Source: Ustilago trichophora (taxonomy: Eukaryota > Basidiomycota > Ustilaginomycetes > Ustilaginales > Ustilaginaceae). From it: a stretch of DNA of 64,000 nt. Made by a program: the position numbers and the translations under genes. Position 1 is the stretch's first letter. Every line of letters begins with the position of its first letter. This document shows, in pieces, positions 18,286 to 29,583 of this stretch. Under the pieces are notes generated by a model. It was not told where the DNA came from and did no database searches. It saw only the letters and a list, made by a program, of their open reading frames with translations. The DNA lies in the NCBI GenBank assembly GCA_900323505.1, contig OOIN01000006.1, positions 124,001-188,000 on the forward strand, read 5' to 3'.

Positions 18286-19908
18286 ATGAACAGCAAAGCC
18301 GCGCAAGAACGGCAGCAACGCATTTTGCTCGACCTCGCCCGGCAGCCCGGCAACGATGTCTGCGCCGACTGCAAAGGTCGCGCACCTAGATGGGCCTCAT
18401 GGAACCTCGGCATCTTCATCTGCGTACAGTGTGCTGGCGTGCACCGCAAGATGGGAGTGCACATCTCCAAAGTCAAATCCATCACGCTCGACACGTGGAC
18501 TCGCGAACAGGTCGACAGGATGAAGGAGGTCGGCAACATCAAGAGCAACAAGAAGTACAACCCGGACGAGATGCGCAATCGTCCACCGACCAACATGGAG
18601 GAGAGCGAGAGGGACAGCGAGTTGGAGAAGTACATACGTAGAAAGTACGAGTTCCGAAGATTCATGGAAGGCCGACCACCGCCGGTTCCGTCCAAGGATG
18701 CCACTTTTCTCACTTCGCCGCCGCCTTCGACCGGAAGGTTCGGTGTGCCAAAGTCTCCCATCGAAACCTCGTCCTCTTCACGCTCGCAAGCCAACTATGC
18801 AGAGGGAAGCAGCATTGCTCGTTCTCGCACAGCCCCCATCCCCTCGACTTGGAGTGAAGCTCAGCAGCGCGCCAAAGCCAACGCTCCCCCACTTCCAAGT
18901 CCAGCAGCTTCAGGCTTCCGTGCGGCAAGTGGTTCAATCCTCAACAGCGCTGCATCAACGACGGCTACCCCAGCTACTCAGACTACGATGCAGCTTCCAA
19001 GTGCGGCGGTTCCTTTGCGCACCTCAAGCGCACTCAATACACGAAATGGCGTCGCTACCGCATCTGCGTCCAAACCCACTTCCACGACAGCACAATCGAG
19101 CGTATTCGACGATCTCATTTCGCTTTCAGAACCATCGCAGGCACCTGGAAATCAGCCACCACTGCAGATGAATCCGTGGGCCTCTTTACAGGCACAGCAG
19201 CAAGCTGTCCTCAGTGCGCCCGCCATACAAGAGCCATCCGGCAACTTTTGGGCTGGTCAGTCGGTCAACAACGGCGCGGCATCTCCCTCCACTGCCTTCG
19301 GCGTTAGTCCCTCCAGCAATACCAGCGCCTTCGATCAGATGCGCAACGTGTCTCAGCATGCCAACACACTACCAATTCCGTCCACACAGAGCCAATTAGC
19401 CCCACAAGCGACAGGGATGCTCAGTCCTGGCAACAGCATGATGTATCCTCAATACCAACAGCAGAGGAGCGTCAGCTTGGGAACCATGGCTTTCTCCACA
19501 TCGCCGCTGCCCTCGCCCGGCCTCGTCTCTAGCAATCCTTTCAACACGATGCAGTCCAACTTTGCAGCTTCGATGCCGCAGACAGCCAGCTTCATGGGCG
19601 TCAACGGTCAATATCAGCAACAACAACAGCAGCAGCAGCAGCAGCAGCCACAACAGCTTGGACAAGCCGCTTTTCAAGCACAGGCCAACACCAACATGCT
19701 CAGTCCTAACAACGCTTTCTTTACTCAGCAACAGCAGCCTTCACCTCAATTTCAGCCCACCAGCAACGGCATGGGTCAATTCCAGTCCAACATGATGCCC
19801 AACGGCTACGGACAATCGCCACAGTATGGCAGCGCCTTCATGCAGCAACAGCAACAACAGCAACAGCAACATACCCAGCAAGGCTCGCAATTTGGTAACA
19901 TGTGGTAG
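18286..19908 (+). CDS. ArfGAP of the SMAP/AGE2 type with polyGln tail
   Basis: GTPase-activating protein for Arf GTPases in vesicle budding at Golgi and endosomes. A single exon encodes 540 aa. The ArfGAP zinc finger is at residues about 25-48 (CADC, 16 spacer residues, CVQC) with the WASWNLGIFIC core, the GVHRKMGVHISKVKS loop containing the catalytic Arg, and LDTWT. The domain ends near residue 130 with YIRRKYEFRRFM. The remaining 400 residues are low-complexity, rich in Ser, Pro, Asn and Gln, with two polyGln runs. The domain-plus-disordered-tail layout fits the yeast Age2/animal SMAP group better than Gcs1 or Glo3. The start ATG sits in the CAATCATG context used by other genes here and lies just upstream of the domain. 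Confidence 0.9.
   Translation: MNSKAAQERQQRILLDLARQPGNDVCADCKGRAPRWASWNLGIFICVQCAGVHRKMGVHISKVKSITLDTWTREQVDRMKEVGNIKSNKKYNPDEMRNRPPTNMEESERDSELEKYIRRKYEFRRFMEGRPPPVPSKDATFLTSPPPSTGRFGVPKSPIETSSSSRSQANYAEGSSIARSRTAPIPSTWSEAQQRAKANAPPLPSPAASGFRAASGSILNSAASTTATPATQTTMQLPSAAVPLRTSSALNTRNGVATASASKPTSTTAQSSVFDDLISLSEPSQAPGNQPPLQMNPWASLQAQQQAVLSAPAIQEPSGNFWAGQSVNNGAASPSTAFGVSPSSNTSAFDQMRNVSQHANTLPIPSTQSQLAPQATGMLSPGNSMMYPQYQQQRSVSLGTMAFSTSPLPSPGLVSSNPFNTMQSNFAASMPQTASFMGVNGQYQQQQQQQQQQQPQQLGQAAFQAQANTNMLSPNNAFFTQQQQPSPQFQPTSNGMGQFQSNMMPNGYGQSPQYGSAFMQQQQQQQQQHTQQGSQFGNMW
19615..19871 (+). repeat. Two CAR trinucleotide runs coding polyGln
   Basis: Mixed CAA/CAG runs at about 19615-19648 (with one Pro interruption soon after) and 19843-19871 encode runs of about 11 and 10 Gln in the ArfGAP tail. 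The mixture of CAA and CAG suggests the runs are not purely recent slippage. Confidence 0.85.
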
Positions 19909-22552
19909 CATTTGTATTATCGCCGTTTTAGCATCAATCGCATCGAAGCATTTGCGTCATTTGCAGCTGTCCTTGTCGTCACTCTGAGGTGTAAATACGT
20001 CCAGGCTTGCCCGTGAACTGCTTGGGATGAGCTTGGAGGTAAACAGAACTTCATGAGCTTGCCATATCGAAGAGGCTCGCAGGAGGGTATTGCTTTTATA
20101 CGCTCCTCATCGTCATTGATGCATTACTACCGAAGCAACGATAAGTATGCTTGGGCGATGGATGACGAACATGATGCTTCCTAAGCACTTTCCCGAATCG
20201 TCCTATATGCAAGCACAGGATTGTACTGCCACTGCTACTGAATACACGCTGCCCTCATCTTTGTCTCCGAGTTCCTTCCCGTCTGTGGAGCTTTGAAGCA
20301 TACATTCTGATGTATAGCCATGCACAACAGAGAAAGCTGAAATTGAGCTGTCAGTCTGTGCTTCTGTTGAGAATTTGGGATATACATTCCGTCCTTGCTG
20401 TTCCTGCTCTTTCCTTGCATTCAATTCTAGTGTCTCTCTCTTATACTCTTGCTTTTTTATGTAACTGGACTCACTGTCTTGCCCTGTACCAACTTGAACT
20501 TGTCAGGCCATTGTTAGTGCCATGCAATAACTACACATGCCTCCATTCCTGTGGTCAGTTGTTGCAATGAACTGTGTTGATTACCACCATGAGTGAGGTG
20601 TGAGATGGATGGTGCTATCACGGAGGGTGGGTTGGCTGTGCCAAATTTGATAGTGGCTCTGCTGCCTTGCATTCTGGGGGTCTTGCCTGTTTGGAAAAAA
20701 AAGGCAAAGGCCCTTTCTATATCTACCGTATCTACGTGAACTGCGTTACTGAACCCTTTTCTCATTTTGCAAAGATACAGCAAAGCAGCAGAGGCTCGCT
20801 TGGGCGGCTTAAATTTGTGGACGGGACGCAGCCTCGTTTCGGCGCGGAATTGCCGCTAATATGGGATGCACTTTGTGGACCAAAGAGGTGCTGCTGCTGC
20901 GTGGAGCCAAAAATGTGATTTCAAAATTTAGCGTTCTGGACCACCGTGCCACATCTTGCGGGTTGATTCTGACACGGCTCGAGTGGCGATGCTCGAACGA
21001 GGTTGCTTTGGTTGGTGGCAAAAAGCTTCGCGCATGGTCCAACTTTCTTTTTCTTTTTCTTTTTCAATTTTGGCACGCACACTCGTCCAGGGCCTGCTGA
21101 GCAAAAATGTGGGGCTGACTGCATCTCAAGAAGCTCAAGGCTCAAAGCGGCTTCCAAGCGAGACAAAATCTTCTCGGTCGTACGTCTTCGCCTCCGTGGA
21201 GCTAGAGTTATTTTCCCCATCCTCGAGTGACGACGTGCGCCATTTGCATTCTTCGACCTCGGCTGTGTCCGCCCGCCGTGCCCTCTCGCGCAACGCCGTA
21301 GACCCACAAGGACATGCGAGAAGGCATTACTGACCCGTCTTTGGTGTCATCGGTTGTGCAAACAAGACAAAGCGCCATTAGCTCAGTCGTAACTTGCTCC
21401 AAGACCAGAGGAGAAGAGATTGGAAGCCACCACAGCAAAATCACAGCTGCCATCGATAAGCATTTCTTACGCCTTGTGCAACTCGGCACCTTCGTCATCT
21501 CGAGTTGGCCCCAGCAGCTGACAGCCTGTCCGGACCTTGAATCCGTGAGACTTCACCCTTGCGCACTCGATCGGTGTTGGATCCAATCCGACGCTCGTGT
21601 GGGGCGAGACCCTGGCATTTTTTATTTCTTATTTTTCCCCTCATCCTTGCCTCGCCGTCACTGCTCAAGTGCCCAAGTGCTGACGAACCACACGGGCAAA
21701 GTGCACACAATTGCACCACATTTTCGTGCAGCACAAAACGCTTCTTCCCCACACTTTGTCTGCACATGTCGGCTGCTGCACAGTTGCTTGGTGCCTCTCT
21801 CTCTCTCTCTCTCTTCCTTCCCTTCTCCCTTTTTTCTCCCCTCCCTCGAGAGGATGCCGTTCTGCGATTGGCCTCTTTCTCATCGCTGCTCAGCCTCCTT
21901 TCCCTTTCCTCAATCTCAATCGAGTACAGCAATACCAACCTACCTTCCTCACGACCATCATCTTCCACGACCATCTCCTTCAAAACACACATCCCCGCCC
22001 TCGATCCCCTGCCAAACAAGACAACCCCACACTAGTAACGTCGTTTTGAACCACGACCCGCTCGAAGCGACGACGTTTCTTGTCAAGCATACCTTTGAGC
22101 GCCATCCATTCCAACTACAGATCTATCTTCTCCCGCTGTTGACAAGGCAGCTTTGGTAGCCTTCTTCCTCACTCTCTTCCCCTTTGTCCATCCTCCTGGT
22201 CCCCGTCTGGCTCCTTCGGCCTGATCTTTAGTTTGTGCAGCATCGTCTGCCCGAATCTCATCGCATCACCGTCAACGTCCGACGACCCAGGGGCTCCGCG
22301 CCCCGGATCGCTCGCGCCCTCACACGCACCTTTACAAGCACGCTCGTCATCGCAGCACGGGTTCAGCTTTCTACACGCACCTGCTCGCTGCTCTAGCCTA
22401 ACTCTTCAATCGAGCATCAGCCTCCGTATCTCTGTTCTCTGGTCTGCCGCAATCTACGTCTTGTATACCTAGTCGATATTCTTGATCGACTGCCAGGTCC
22501 TTGCTCGACAAGATCCAAACCTCCTCTTTCCTTCAACCAAGCATTCCTTCTC
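19909..22552. other. Intergenic region with long pyrimidine-rich leader
   Basis: About 2.6 kb between the ArfGAP and the next plus-strand gene. The left part is A/T-richer and non-descript. From about 21640 to the ATG at 22553 the plus strand is strongly C/T-rich with a (CT)10 run (21795-21814), which looks like promoter plus a long 5' leader. The 281-codon ORF at 21314-22159 follows this base bias and has no family features. Confidence 0.6.
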
Positions 22553-23542
22553 ATGGCTTCTCCGACCGCAATTCCTAATCCCGAAAAGTCTGCCCACCAT
22601 CGTCACCAACCTCAAGCCATCGCCTCCACCGACCTCTCGGGTGAGATCCGCACTAGCGAAGGCCAGAGGCTCTCCTTTTCCCCTCCCGTCTCTTTCTACT
22701 CTCGCGCTTCCGCTTCAGGCGGCAGTCTCCGCATTCCGACCAACATGGCTTCTACCATGGGGCCCTCGAGCCCTACCAACCGCTTCTCGATGGGTTTTAG
22801 CCCTGCAAACGCCAAATCGGACGAAGGCCGAATGTCGCCTCCGCAGTGCCACACGCGCGCACGCTCACACACGGCGATCGCCGCCGGTACCATCGCCTCA
22901 AGCATCGACAATTGGGACGCCAATCGCGTCGATTCGCGACCCTCGGCCATGGGCGATTCTTCCCAGCCTTCGTCGTACATCTCTGCGTCGGACCTCTCCT
23001 TCTCACGCTCGCCCACCAGCCCCGGCAGCTCGCTCTCGTCGTCTGCAGCAGGCTATTCGTTGGGCAGGGTCCCTTCGTTGCCATTGGGCGCCTCGTACGA
23101 GCAGGCCCAGAAGCGATTCAACAGCGGCAGCTGGGGCCAGAAGATGGGCTGGATGAACACGATGCGCCCTGGCCCGCTTTCTCCCACGCTCAGCCGAACA
23201 AGCATCGATGAAGGCAGCGCAGTCTCTGACGGAAATAACAATGGCGCCATGGGCAGTTTGCTCCGTCGCTTCAGCCTTAGCGGCAACTCGTACAGGGCAC
23301 CCACGGGAGCTGTCTCGGCCTCAGCACCCGTCGCTCCCAACTTTGAGGCCGCTCCTTCTGCAGCTTCGATTCCCCGATCGGCCTCGCCCAAGGCAATTCC
23401 TGCGACGCGTGACTCTGGTGTCTGCTTTGACGAGGGCAAGACAGCTACGCGAGGTCGTCAGCCCAGCTTCAGCGGCAGCACCAAGCGCAAGCCGAGCCCC
23501 ATGGGCGAGCGGCTGCTGATGGGCCACTTTAATGCCCATTAA
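22553..23542 (+). CDS. Uncharacterised Ser/Pro-rich protein with conserved-looking C-terminal motif
   Basis: Single exon, 329 aa, function not recognised. Nearly the whole chain is low-complexity (Ser, Ala, Pro), with no signal peptide or membrane segment. Two stretches look like short functional motifs. One is MGSLLRRFSLSGN (about residues 231-243), containing an RRFS site of the kind PKA prefers. The other is the extreme C-terminus RKPSPMGERLLMGHFNAH. As I recall, similar PSPMGER-type tails end other basidiomycete hypothetical proteins, but I cannot check this here. Coding nature is supported by a clean long frame, codon use like the neighbours and an ATG after a pyrimidine-rich leader. It may be a phosphoregulated scaffold; that is inference only. 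Confidence 0.7.
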   Translation: MASPTAIPNPEKSAHHRHQPQAIASTDLSGEIRTSEGQRLSFSPPVSFYSRASASGGSLRIPTNMASTMGPSSPTNRFSMGFSPANAKSDEGRMSPPQCHTRARSHTAIAAGTIASSIDNWDANRVDSRPSAMGDSSQPSSYISASDLSFSRSPTSPGSSLSSSAAGYSLGRVPSLPLGASYEQAQKRFNSGSWGQKMGWMNTMRPGPLSPTLSRTSIDEGSAVSDGNNNGAMGSLLRRFSLSGNSYRAPTGAVSASAPVAPNFEAAPSAASIPRSASPKAIPATRDSGVCFDEGKTATRGRQPSFSGSTKRKPSPMGERLLMGHFNAH

Positions 23543-24977
23543 GCGTAGCGCGCGTGCACTATCGGATGACACACCAGCATCGCTGCTGCGCTCAATCCGA
23601 AATTGTAGCCTTGGGCGCTATGATTGCTTTCATGTGCGATGCTGTCGTTGATCCTGACAGGATCTGGAGCGAATCCATATGTGTGGTAGCATCGGGAGAT
23701 CTAGTCATGATCATGCTCCGTTTCGGTTTGGCCCATCTTACACACTTGCTGAGCGGACGTGCAACGGATTTCGCTTGGCTTTTGTCGTCGCTCGGCATTT
23801 CTATTGTCGGCTCTGGTTGGTGCCTTGTACCCATAGTCGTCGTTTGTTTGTCCGCATTTGTTCCGGTTTCGGTCCAGTTGGGTAGTTTTGTTTTGTCGGG
23901 TTGTTTCTGTTATACTTCGGTTGCACTGTGCCTCAAGAATCAACGCAATCACAACCATGTCTCGTACCTGATGCTGCGCGTGGAGCCGAAGAAAAAGTTG
24001 GGCTTAAAGATGTGATGTGAGTGAGGTCTTGGTAGATCTGATCATGCACTGTCGCAGCCGGCGGTTGTAAGTTTGGCGCGGGGAAGATCAAATTCCCGTA
24101 GAGCAAGTGTTGTGAGCATGACAACTTTTGGGGTTGAGCCGGCTGCAACTGTGCAGTAGCGAAGCGAAATTTGAGCAGAGAGTGTCTCAGGTGGAATTTC
24201 GAGGGAGCTATCCAAGAATAGGTACTTCAGTTACAGCTCAAATGGGAATCAGCAACAGGTCTACGGATTGTGCAGTCGTCTAAGATGTAATTTGGGTGAC
24301 AAGCTCTTACGCCGAGCACAACGGGCGGATAGACGCCGACAACAAGGACAAGATGGCCGATGCTGGCGAATGCAAGCTGACGCCAACATGAGATCAACAC
24401 TTTTTTTTTCAATTTTTTTTGGAGCGGTATTTTCGCCTTGTTTCGTTGTTTGCTCAGCAAGTGGTTGCGGGCCGCTCTGTGTGTGAGCAGGTCATCCGCT
24501 GCCTTGGGGCGCAGACATCAAAACGCCCAAATGGGGAATAACCCCGGATCGGCTGCGTGCGCTCGATCTGCAAAATCGCAGCGAGCCAACTAACAGCTCT
24601 TAGTGTGGAAACAGATCGGCGTTCTCTCTCGCGTGCTCTATTTTGAAGCCCTCGTGATCCACATTTTGCTGACCAACTCGACATAACTCCTTGTTCATGC
24701 TCATGAAAGCTTGGAGGTCGGAGCAACATTGATATTTGTGAGGCTGTTGCATGCAGGCACAACAAGGCCAATGCTTCGAGGGCGTCGACAAACGGAAAAG
24801 ACGCCGAGTTGATGTTGCCACGTTGTGCTTAGCACTGTCTCGCACAAGACGGAGAAAGCAGTTTGGTCTGCATCACCAACACTGTCGCAAGGTCTAAGAC
24901 ACCTTTCCTTTGGACACCCTAGCAGTGTTTCATCTGCTGAACTCGAAATGTGCATATGTTACAACCTACAACCTCCA

Positions 24978-25011
<34 letters not shown>

Positions 25012-25685
25012 CTCTTTTCACATCTAGAAAGAAAGCACAATTTTATTGTGTTGCATCACCCAACTGCTGCAGGCGCTTTCAAGGTTAGCCGACGTGTGTC
25101 TGACCCCACGCCCTTTTCTGGTCGCACACACCCATACTCTCCTCTATATCCTCCTCCCTTCCTCTTGCCTTCTTCGTCATTGTTCAACCTTTTTTTTTGT
25201 CACCGAATGCCACTCTTTGTCAACTCCGACATTCGCATTCACTGCCGCCTCTCTATCTATCCTCGACACTCGCCGCACGTTTTCCTCGCTACAGTCACCG
25301 CTCCGCTAAGACGTTTCCTTCATCCCCTCCGCACTCCTTCTTCTTCCTATCATTTTGTTTTGCTCATACCCATCAGCGAGATTCGTCTGCATTAACAGCA
25401 CAGCGAGATTCGTCTACATACCACCGCTCTTCACCGCTCACTTGTCTTCGTCTGGAACTGGACCTTTGGGCACCACCTTTGACCTTGGCATCGCCATCCG
25501 GCGATATACGCACGACGTTGCATTGACTGCGCTGGCTGACAAGGGGCACCAGCACTCCAACCTTGCATCGATTCGCTATCGTTTCCGGCTTCCATGCCCA
25601 CTTAATCGACTCTCACAAGCGTTCCGCCTCCACCCTCAGTTGGTGAAAGAGTCTCGGTGGAAGCATTCAAGGTCCTCGAGCAATC
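23543..25685. other. Intergenic region
   Basis: About 2.1 kb without a supportable gene. It includes a (CT)14 run (24981-25008) and a strongly pyrimidine-rich plus strand from about 25100 to 25460, consistent with promoter and leader of the gene at 25686. T-rich patches occur near 24400-24420. Confidence 0.6.
24981..25008. repeat. (CT)14 microsatellite
   Basis: Perfect CT dinucleotide run about 680 bp upstream of the uncharacterised gene at 25686. Confidence 0.9.
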
Positions 25686-28600
25686 ATGGCGCTCCATCAG
25701 CTCTTCACCCTCGCCTTTGCCCTGCATCTCGAGCCACTCCCCACACTCGACTATGCTGCGGTACCATATATCAGAGATTCGGGGCGCAGCATCGACTCGC
25801 TCGAAGAGCCAGAAAAGCTTCGAGTCGGTGCCAACACCGAACTCGAACCCATCCACACACGCCACCTCCCCCATTCCGTAGATACCCTTTCCTTCCTTCT
25901 CAACCACACCCGCGCTATCGAGGCTGTTGAGCCCTTCTCCAAGCTCATCACCCTCCTCGAAGAGGCAGACGACGATCCTGAATTCCGTAATCTGCGCGAA
26001 TTCTTCGATGCACGTTACACAGACGACGGTACACTTGTTGGAGCCGACAAGGAGCCTCGTCGTCGTATCCGCAGCGTCTCTCGTGCCGCTTCCACCAAGC
26101 AGCCAGGTCGACGTCCAAGTCATGCCACCGAAGGCCGTAAATCATCCTTTGCCGCCAGTCTTGGCGGAGCCAGCGCACTCAAGCTCAATTGGCTCCGTCG
26201 CAACAACAACAACGACTCGCAGCTTCACGACGCTTCCGACGACGAAGACTCGCATTCCAGGATTTCTAGCAGCGCACACATCTCCAACCCGGCCCCACCT
26301 TCCGCTCCCTACATCCGCCTCTCCAAGCGGCCTTCCTCTTCATCGCCTTCCAGCTCTGTTTCCTCGTCCTCCCACCTCGGACATCATGATACAACAACTT
26401 TGATTACATTCCGTATCCGTCTCGATCTGCACACCGTCGGCCTTGCACCACCGCCTCCCAAGCTGCGCTCCCATCGACAGCCAGAAGCATCCGGCTCCAA
26501 CCTGCAACGCAGCGGCTCGGGCAGATCTGCCACCTCTTCCGAATGGAGACGACGCAGGACGCGCAACTCAAGCTTGTCAGGCGGCGGCGCTGCATTGAAG
26601 CCAGTGGCCAGTCCTGACAGCATGGCTTCGTTCGGTGCCATTTCAACTGCTGCAAATGGCGATTCGGACCATCACTCGGGCTTCTCAAGACTAGCAATTG
26701 ACACGGATGTCTCCTCACTTCCTCCAGGTGGCAATCCAACCAGGTCAATCCAATCCGCCAGCACTCCTCTGACAGCGAGCGCCGAGACAGATCTTCCAAG
26801 TATCTCCGAGGGAGCCGTCACCAGCCCTCAGCAGCAACCCTCTTCACCTACTGTTGGTAAACCAAGTCGACGCCCTTCCATGATGGCCAAGCTGCTCGAC
26901 TTTGGCAGGAAAAAGTCCTTCCTCGATCGACCTGCCAACGACGCACACGACAGTCGATCTGCCTCACCGGCTCCTTCTCACGGCGAAGAGTCAACAGAGT
27001 CTCGCGCAATCCAGGGTGCTACGAGTGCTGCTGGCCACCGAGCGAACTTCCGCTCGGGCCTAGGCCAACAGTTTGGCAATGGCACCCCATCTAATGAAGA
27101 GGCACTCGACCTCGATGAAGATGATGACGACGGTGCTTTGCGCGTACAAATGATGCGACAGAATACCAATGGATCCACTGCGCAGAGCCGACGCCGCAGC
27201 TCGGCAGAAAGTTCTGGTAAGAATCTTGGCGCTTCGAGGTCCAACCATCATGATCTTCGACCAGTGCAAGAAGATGGTCTGCTCGACCTTACCATGGTCT
27301 CATCACGCTCCAGCGTCGGTACCTCCTTCTCCGAGCACGGCATTCCTGAAGAATCCATTGGCGGCAATGCTTCGGCAGAAGCTGCAAGCAGACCTTCAGC
27401 AAAGCCACGACCAGCAGCTGTTATGGATGGAGCTGATTTTCTGTCGCTCTTCCGATCCGCCTCAAACCTTGGTCTCAAGTCGATAGAGGATCCTCCTGGC
27501 CAAGATCTAGATGGACTTGGCAACGACGATGGCGGCGATGTCGCCACCCCTGGGCAAGACAACATACGCTCATCCAAACCATCACAGGCCCAGATCGCAG
27601 ATACGGGCAGCACGAATACCCCGTCCATCAGAACACCACAGGTTCATGCAAAAAGTGGATCCTTGCCCGCCACCCCAGGTAGATCCATCCGCTCGCTGGA
27701 CTTAGATCGGTCGCCACTCCCTTCTTCCGCGGCAAGCAATCCCATTGACGCGAGCTTCAAGCTTGGGGCATCGCTAGCACACAACAGCGGAGAGGAAGAA
27801 GCTTGGTGGCCTTGCGGTGACGTTGACCCTCTGCCGGTCAGTCTAGCTAGCGCGCTGGGCCAGGCACTGGGCTGGGAAGGTATCATGCACCTCTGCTATG
27901 GCAAAGGCAGTCGCGCTGCGGCTGCAGGCAACTACGTGGCGCTTGGCAAGGCTGCTGCTCTCGATCAGGCCAACAAGGTACAGGAGAGAAGCGTCTTGGC
28001 CTGGAGGACGGGCGTGGCCAGCGCCGGAACGTCTCCACCCAAGGCTGACCAGCTTCCATCGTTGCATGAGCTCGGTTCCGCAGATGTGGCCAACCTTGCC
28101 GGCCCACTGACGCAGAAGCTCAACCTGGACCCTGCTGACCCGATCCACGAGACTACGAACAACTCGGCATTGCTGGAGCGACTCCATGGCAAAGCGCCGC
28201 AACGCTCTTCCACGGTTCCAGAAGCTCCCGAGATGCCCTCTGCCCGGCACGAAGCTAGCGAGCCAGCAGACAGGGGTCCTGGCTGGACTCCTACACCGCT
28301 GCTCTTCGGCACCAAAGTCAATCATTCGAGGACCTGGGAGCATTGGCAAGCCCTGTTCAAGAGCATCAAGGGTTGGATCGACGAGTACGAAAGGACAAGA
28401 GTGCGAGGCGGTCTGTCTCGAGAGATTGGTCTTGATCGACCTGTAGAGCAGTCAAGTGGGGCACCCGGCAGCGAAAAGAGCATCACACTCTCTGCCCCAA
28501 TCAGCATTGATACCGGGAGTCCGGATGTGCAGGTCCCGCTGACGGTGGGATCTCCTCCGACACCGTCTACGGAAGTACTCAAGGTGCCACGAGACAGAGT

Positions 28601-29246
28601 GGATGCTTCGATGCTGTCCAAAGTGCTAGGCACCTCCTTGAGCATCTCGCCCTGCGTGTTGGCGGATGCCACCAATCGAGCCTATGGCTTTAGGCGTAGG
28701 CCGGGTATTCCTGAGGGACTTCCGCTAGGTCCTGAAGATGAGGAGACCATCGACTATACGTGGTCTCGCAAGAAGCTTTCGGTCGAGCATTTTGCTACAG
28801 CTCTCACCATCAGCTGCGACAGCGCTTTGCACTACTTTGGACAGCTCAGCAACAGCAATTGGCTGCACCGTTCAGCGTGGGAGCTAGACTATCTCGAGAT
28901 GTGCGTTTTCAAATCGCCTCTCGTGGCCGATCGCTTCCCTCCTCCGGGAGAGGCGGTCGTGCCGGCTCCGCAGTCCTATCGTCCCGCAGAAGGCGCACAA
29001 GACCGTTCTCGTATGTGCCCGAACCCGGATGAAGCAGGCGCATGGAATCCAGACACGTGGAAGAGATGGCTTACGTCGATTCGTGAGGGCGACATCATTG
29101 TGCCGGCCGTGGCTTGGCAGGCATGGTGGACGCTGATCTCGGTTTTGAATGGCGCCGATCGTACGGGAAGGTGCTACGACTTGCAGGTCAAGACACCGGA
29201 AGAGCCATTTGAGGCGCTGACTGATCTTAATGCCGTGTATCTTTGA
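25686..29246 (+). CDS. Large uncharacterised protein with conserved-looking termini and disordered middle
   Basis: Single exon, 1,186 aa, family not recognised. The first 130 residues look folded, with the hydrophobic pattern DTLSFLLNHTRAIEAVEPF followed by LITLLEEADDDPEFRNLREF, reminiscent of helical repeats. About 130-690 is low-complexity, Ser-rich and rich in basophilic phosphorylation sites (RRPS, RKKS, RRRS). The C-terminal part regains globular composition with several Trp-rich segments, for example WEHWQALFKSIKGWIDEYER and WKRWLTSIREGDIIVPAV, and ends with LTDLNAVYL. No signal peptide or membrane helix is convincing, although residues 1-15 are hydrophobic. The CAATCATG start context matches the ArfGAP and Smr genes. 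It is surely coding given its length and composition; the role is unknown. Confidence 0.82.
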   Translation: MALHQLFTLAFALHLEPLPTLDYAAVPYIRDSGRSIDSLEEPEKLRVGANTELEPIHTRHLPHSVDTLSFLLNHTRAIEAVEPFSKLITLLEEADDDPEFRNLREFFDARYTDDGTLVGADKEPRRRIRSVSRAASTKQPGRRPSHATEGRKSSFAASLGGASALKLNWLRRNNNNDSQLHDASDDEDSHSRISSSAHISNPAPPSAPYIRLSKRPSSSSPSSSVSSSSHLGHHDTTTLITFRIRLDLHTVGLAPPPPKLRSHRQPEASGSNLQRSGSGRSATSSEWRRRRTRNSSLSGGGAALKPVASPDSMASFGAISTAANGDSDHHSGFSRLAIDTDVSSLPPGGNPTRSIQSASTPLTASAETDLPSISEGAVTSPQQQPSSPTVGKPSRRPSMMAKLLDFGRKKSFLDRPANDAHDSRSASPAPSHGEESTESRAIQGATSAAGHRANFRSGLGQQFGNGTPSNEEALDLDEDDDDGALRVQMMRQNTNGSTAQSRRRSSAESSGKNLGASRSNHHDLRPVQEDGLLDLTMVSSRSSVGTSFSEHGIPEESIGGNASAEAASRPSAKPRPAAVMDGADFLSLFRSASNLGLKSIEDPPGQDLDGLGNDDGGDVATPGQDNIRSSKPSQAQIADTGSTNTPSIRTPQVHAKSGSLPATPGRSIRSLDLDRSPLPSSAASNPIDASFKLGASLAHNSGEEEAWWPCGDVDPLPVSLASALGQALGWEGIMHLCYGKGSRAAAAGNYVALGKAAALDQANKVQERSVLAWRTGVASAGTSPPKADQLPSLHELGSADVANLAGPLTQKLNLDPADPIHETTNNSALLERLHGKAPQRSSTVPEAPEMPSARHEASEPADRGPGWTPTPLLFGTKVNHSRTWEHWQALFKSIKGWIDEYERTRVRGGLSREIGLDRPVEQSSGAPGSEKSITLSAPISIDTGSPDVQVPLTVGSPPTPSTEVLKVPRDRVDASMLSKVLGTSLSISPCVLADATNRAYGFRRRPGIPEGLPLGPEDEETIDYTWSRKKLSVEHFATALTISCDSALHYFGQLSNSNWLHRSAWELDYLEMCVFKSPLVADRFPPPGEAVVPAPQSYRPAEGAQDRSRMCPNPDEAGAWNPDTWKRWLTSIREGDIIVPAVAWQAWWTLISVLNGADRTGRCYDLQVKTPEEPFEALTDLNAVYL

Positions 29247-29583
29247 TGCGCTGTAAACCATTCTGCATTTGCAATGTACCGATTGGGTTCTCACCTTTCC
29301 TGTCATCCTGGTGTCTTGTGTAGAAGCGCAGCCACGCGCGGTGTTGTGAGCGACTCCCTTTGAGAAGAGTCATTTGAGAGCACGTCCACTCGCAAAGGGG
29401 AAAACAGCCTGGAAGGCTAAGATGAAAGGTAGTTGTGCAAAGCGAGGTGACCGCTGAGGCTCTGCGCGGCGCTTTCTCACGACGTCTCTGCAGGTAACGA
29501 ATGGGAAGGATGTATGCCATCTTTTGGCAAAAGCGATCAAGACAGACGGTGAATGATTGTGAATTGCATGATTGGCGATCGAT
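29247..29583. other. Convergent 3' region
   Basis: About 340 bp between the 3' ends of the 1,186-aa protein gene and TMA22. Nothing recognisable beyond likely 3' UTRs. Confidence 0.6.

Noticed and set aside
21371..21440. tRNA A-box-like TAGCTCAGTCG
   Set aside because: No B box within the next 100 bases and no acceptor stem.
21314..22159. A 281-codon plus-strand ORF before the gene at 22553
   Set aside because: Follows a C/T-rich leader, is rich in Ser, Pro and Leu from base composition alone, and has no family features.
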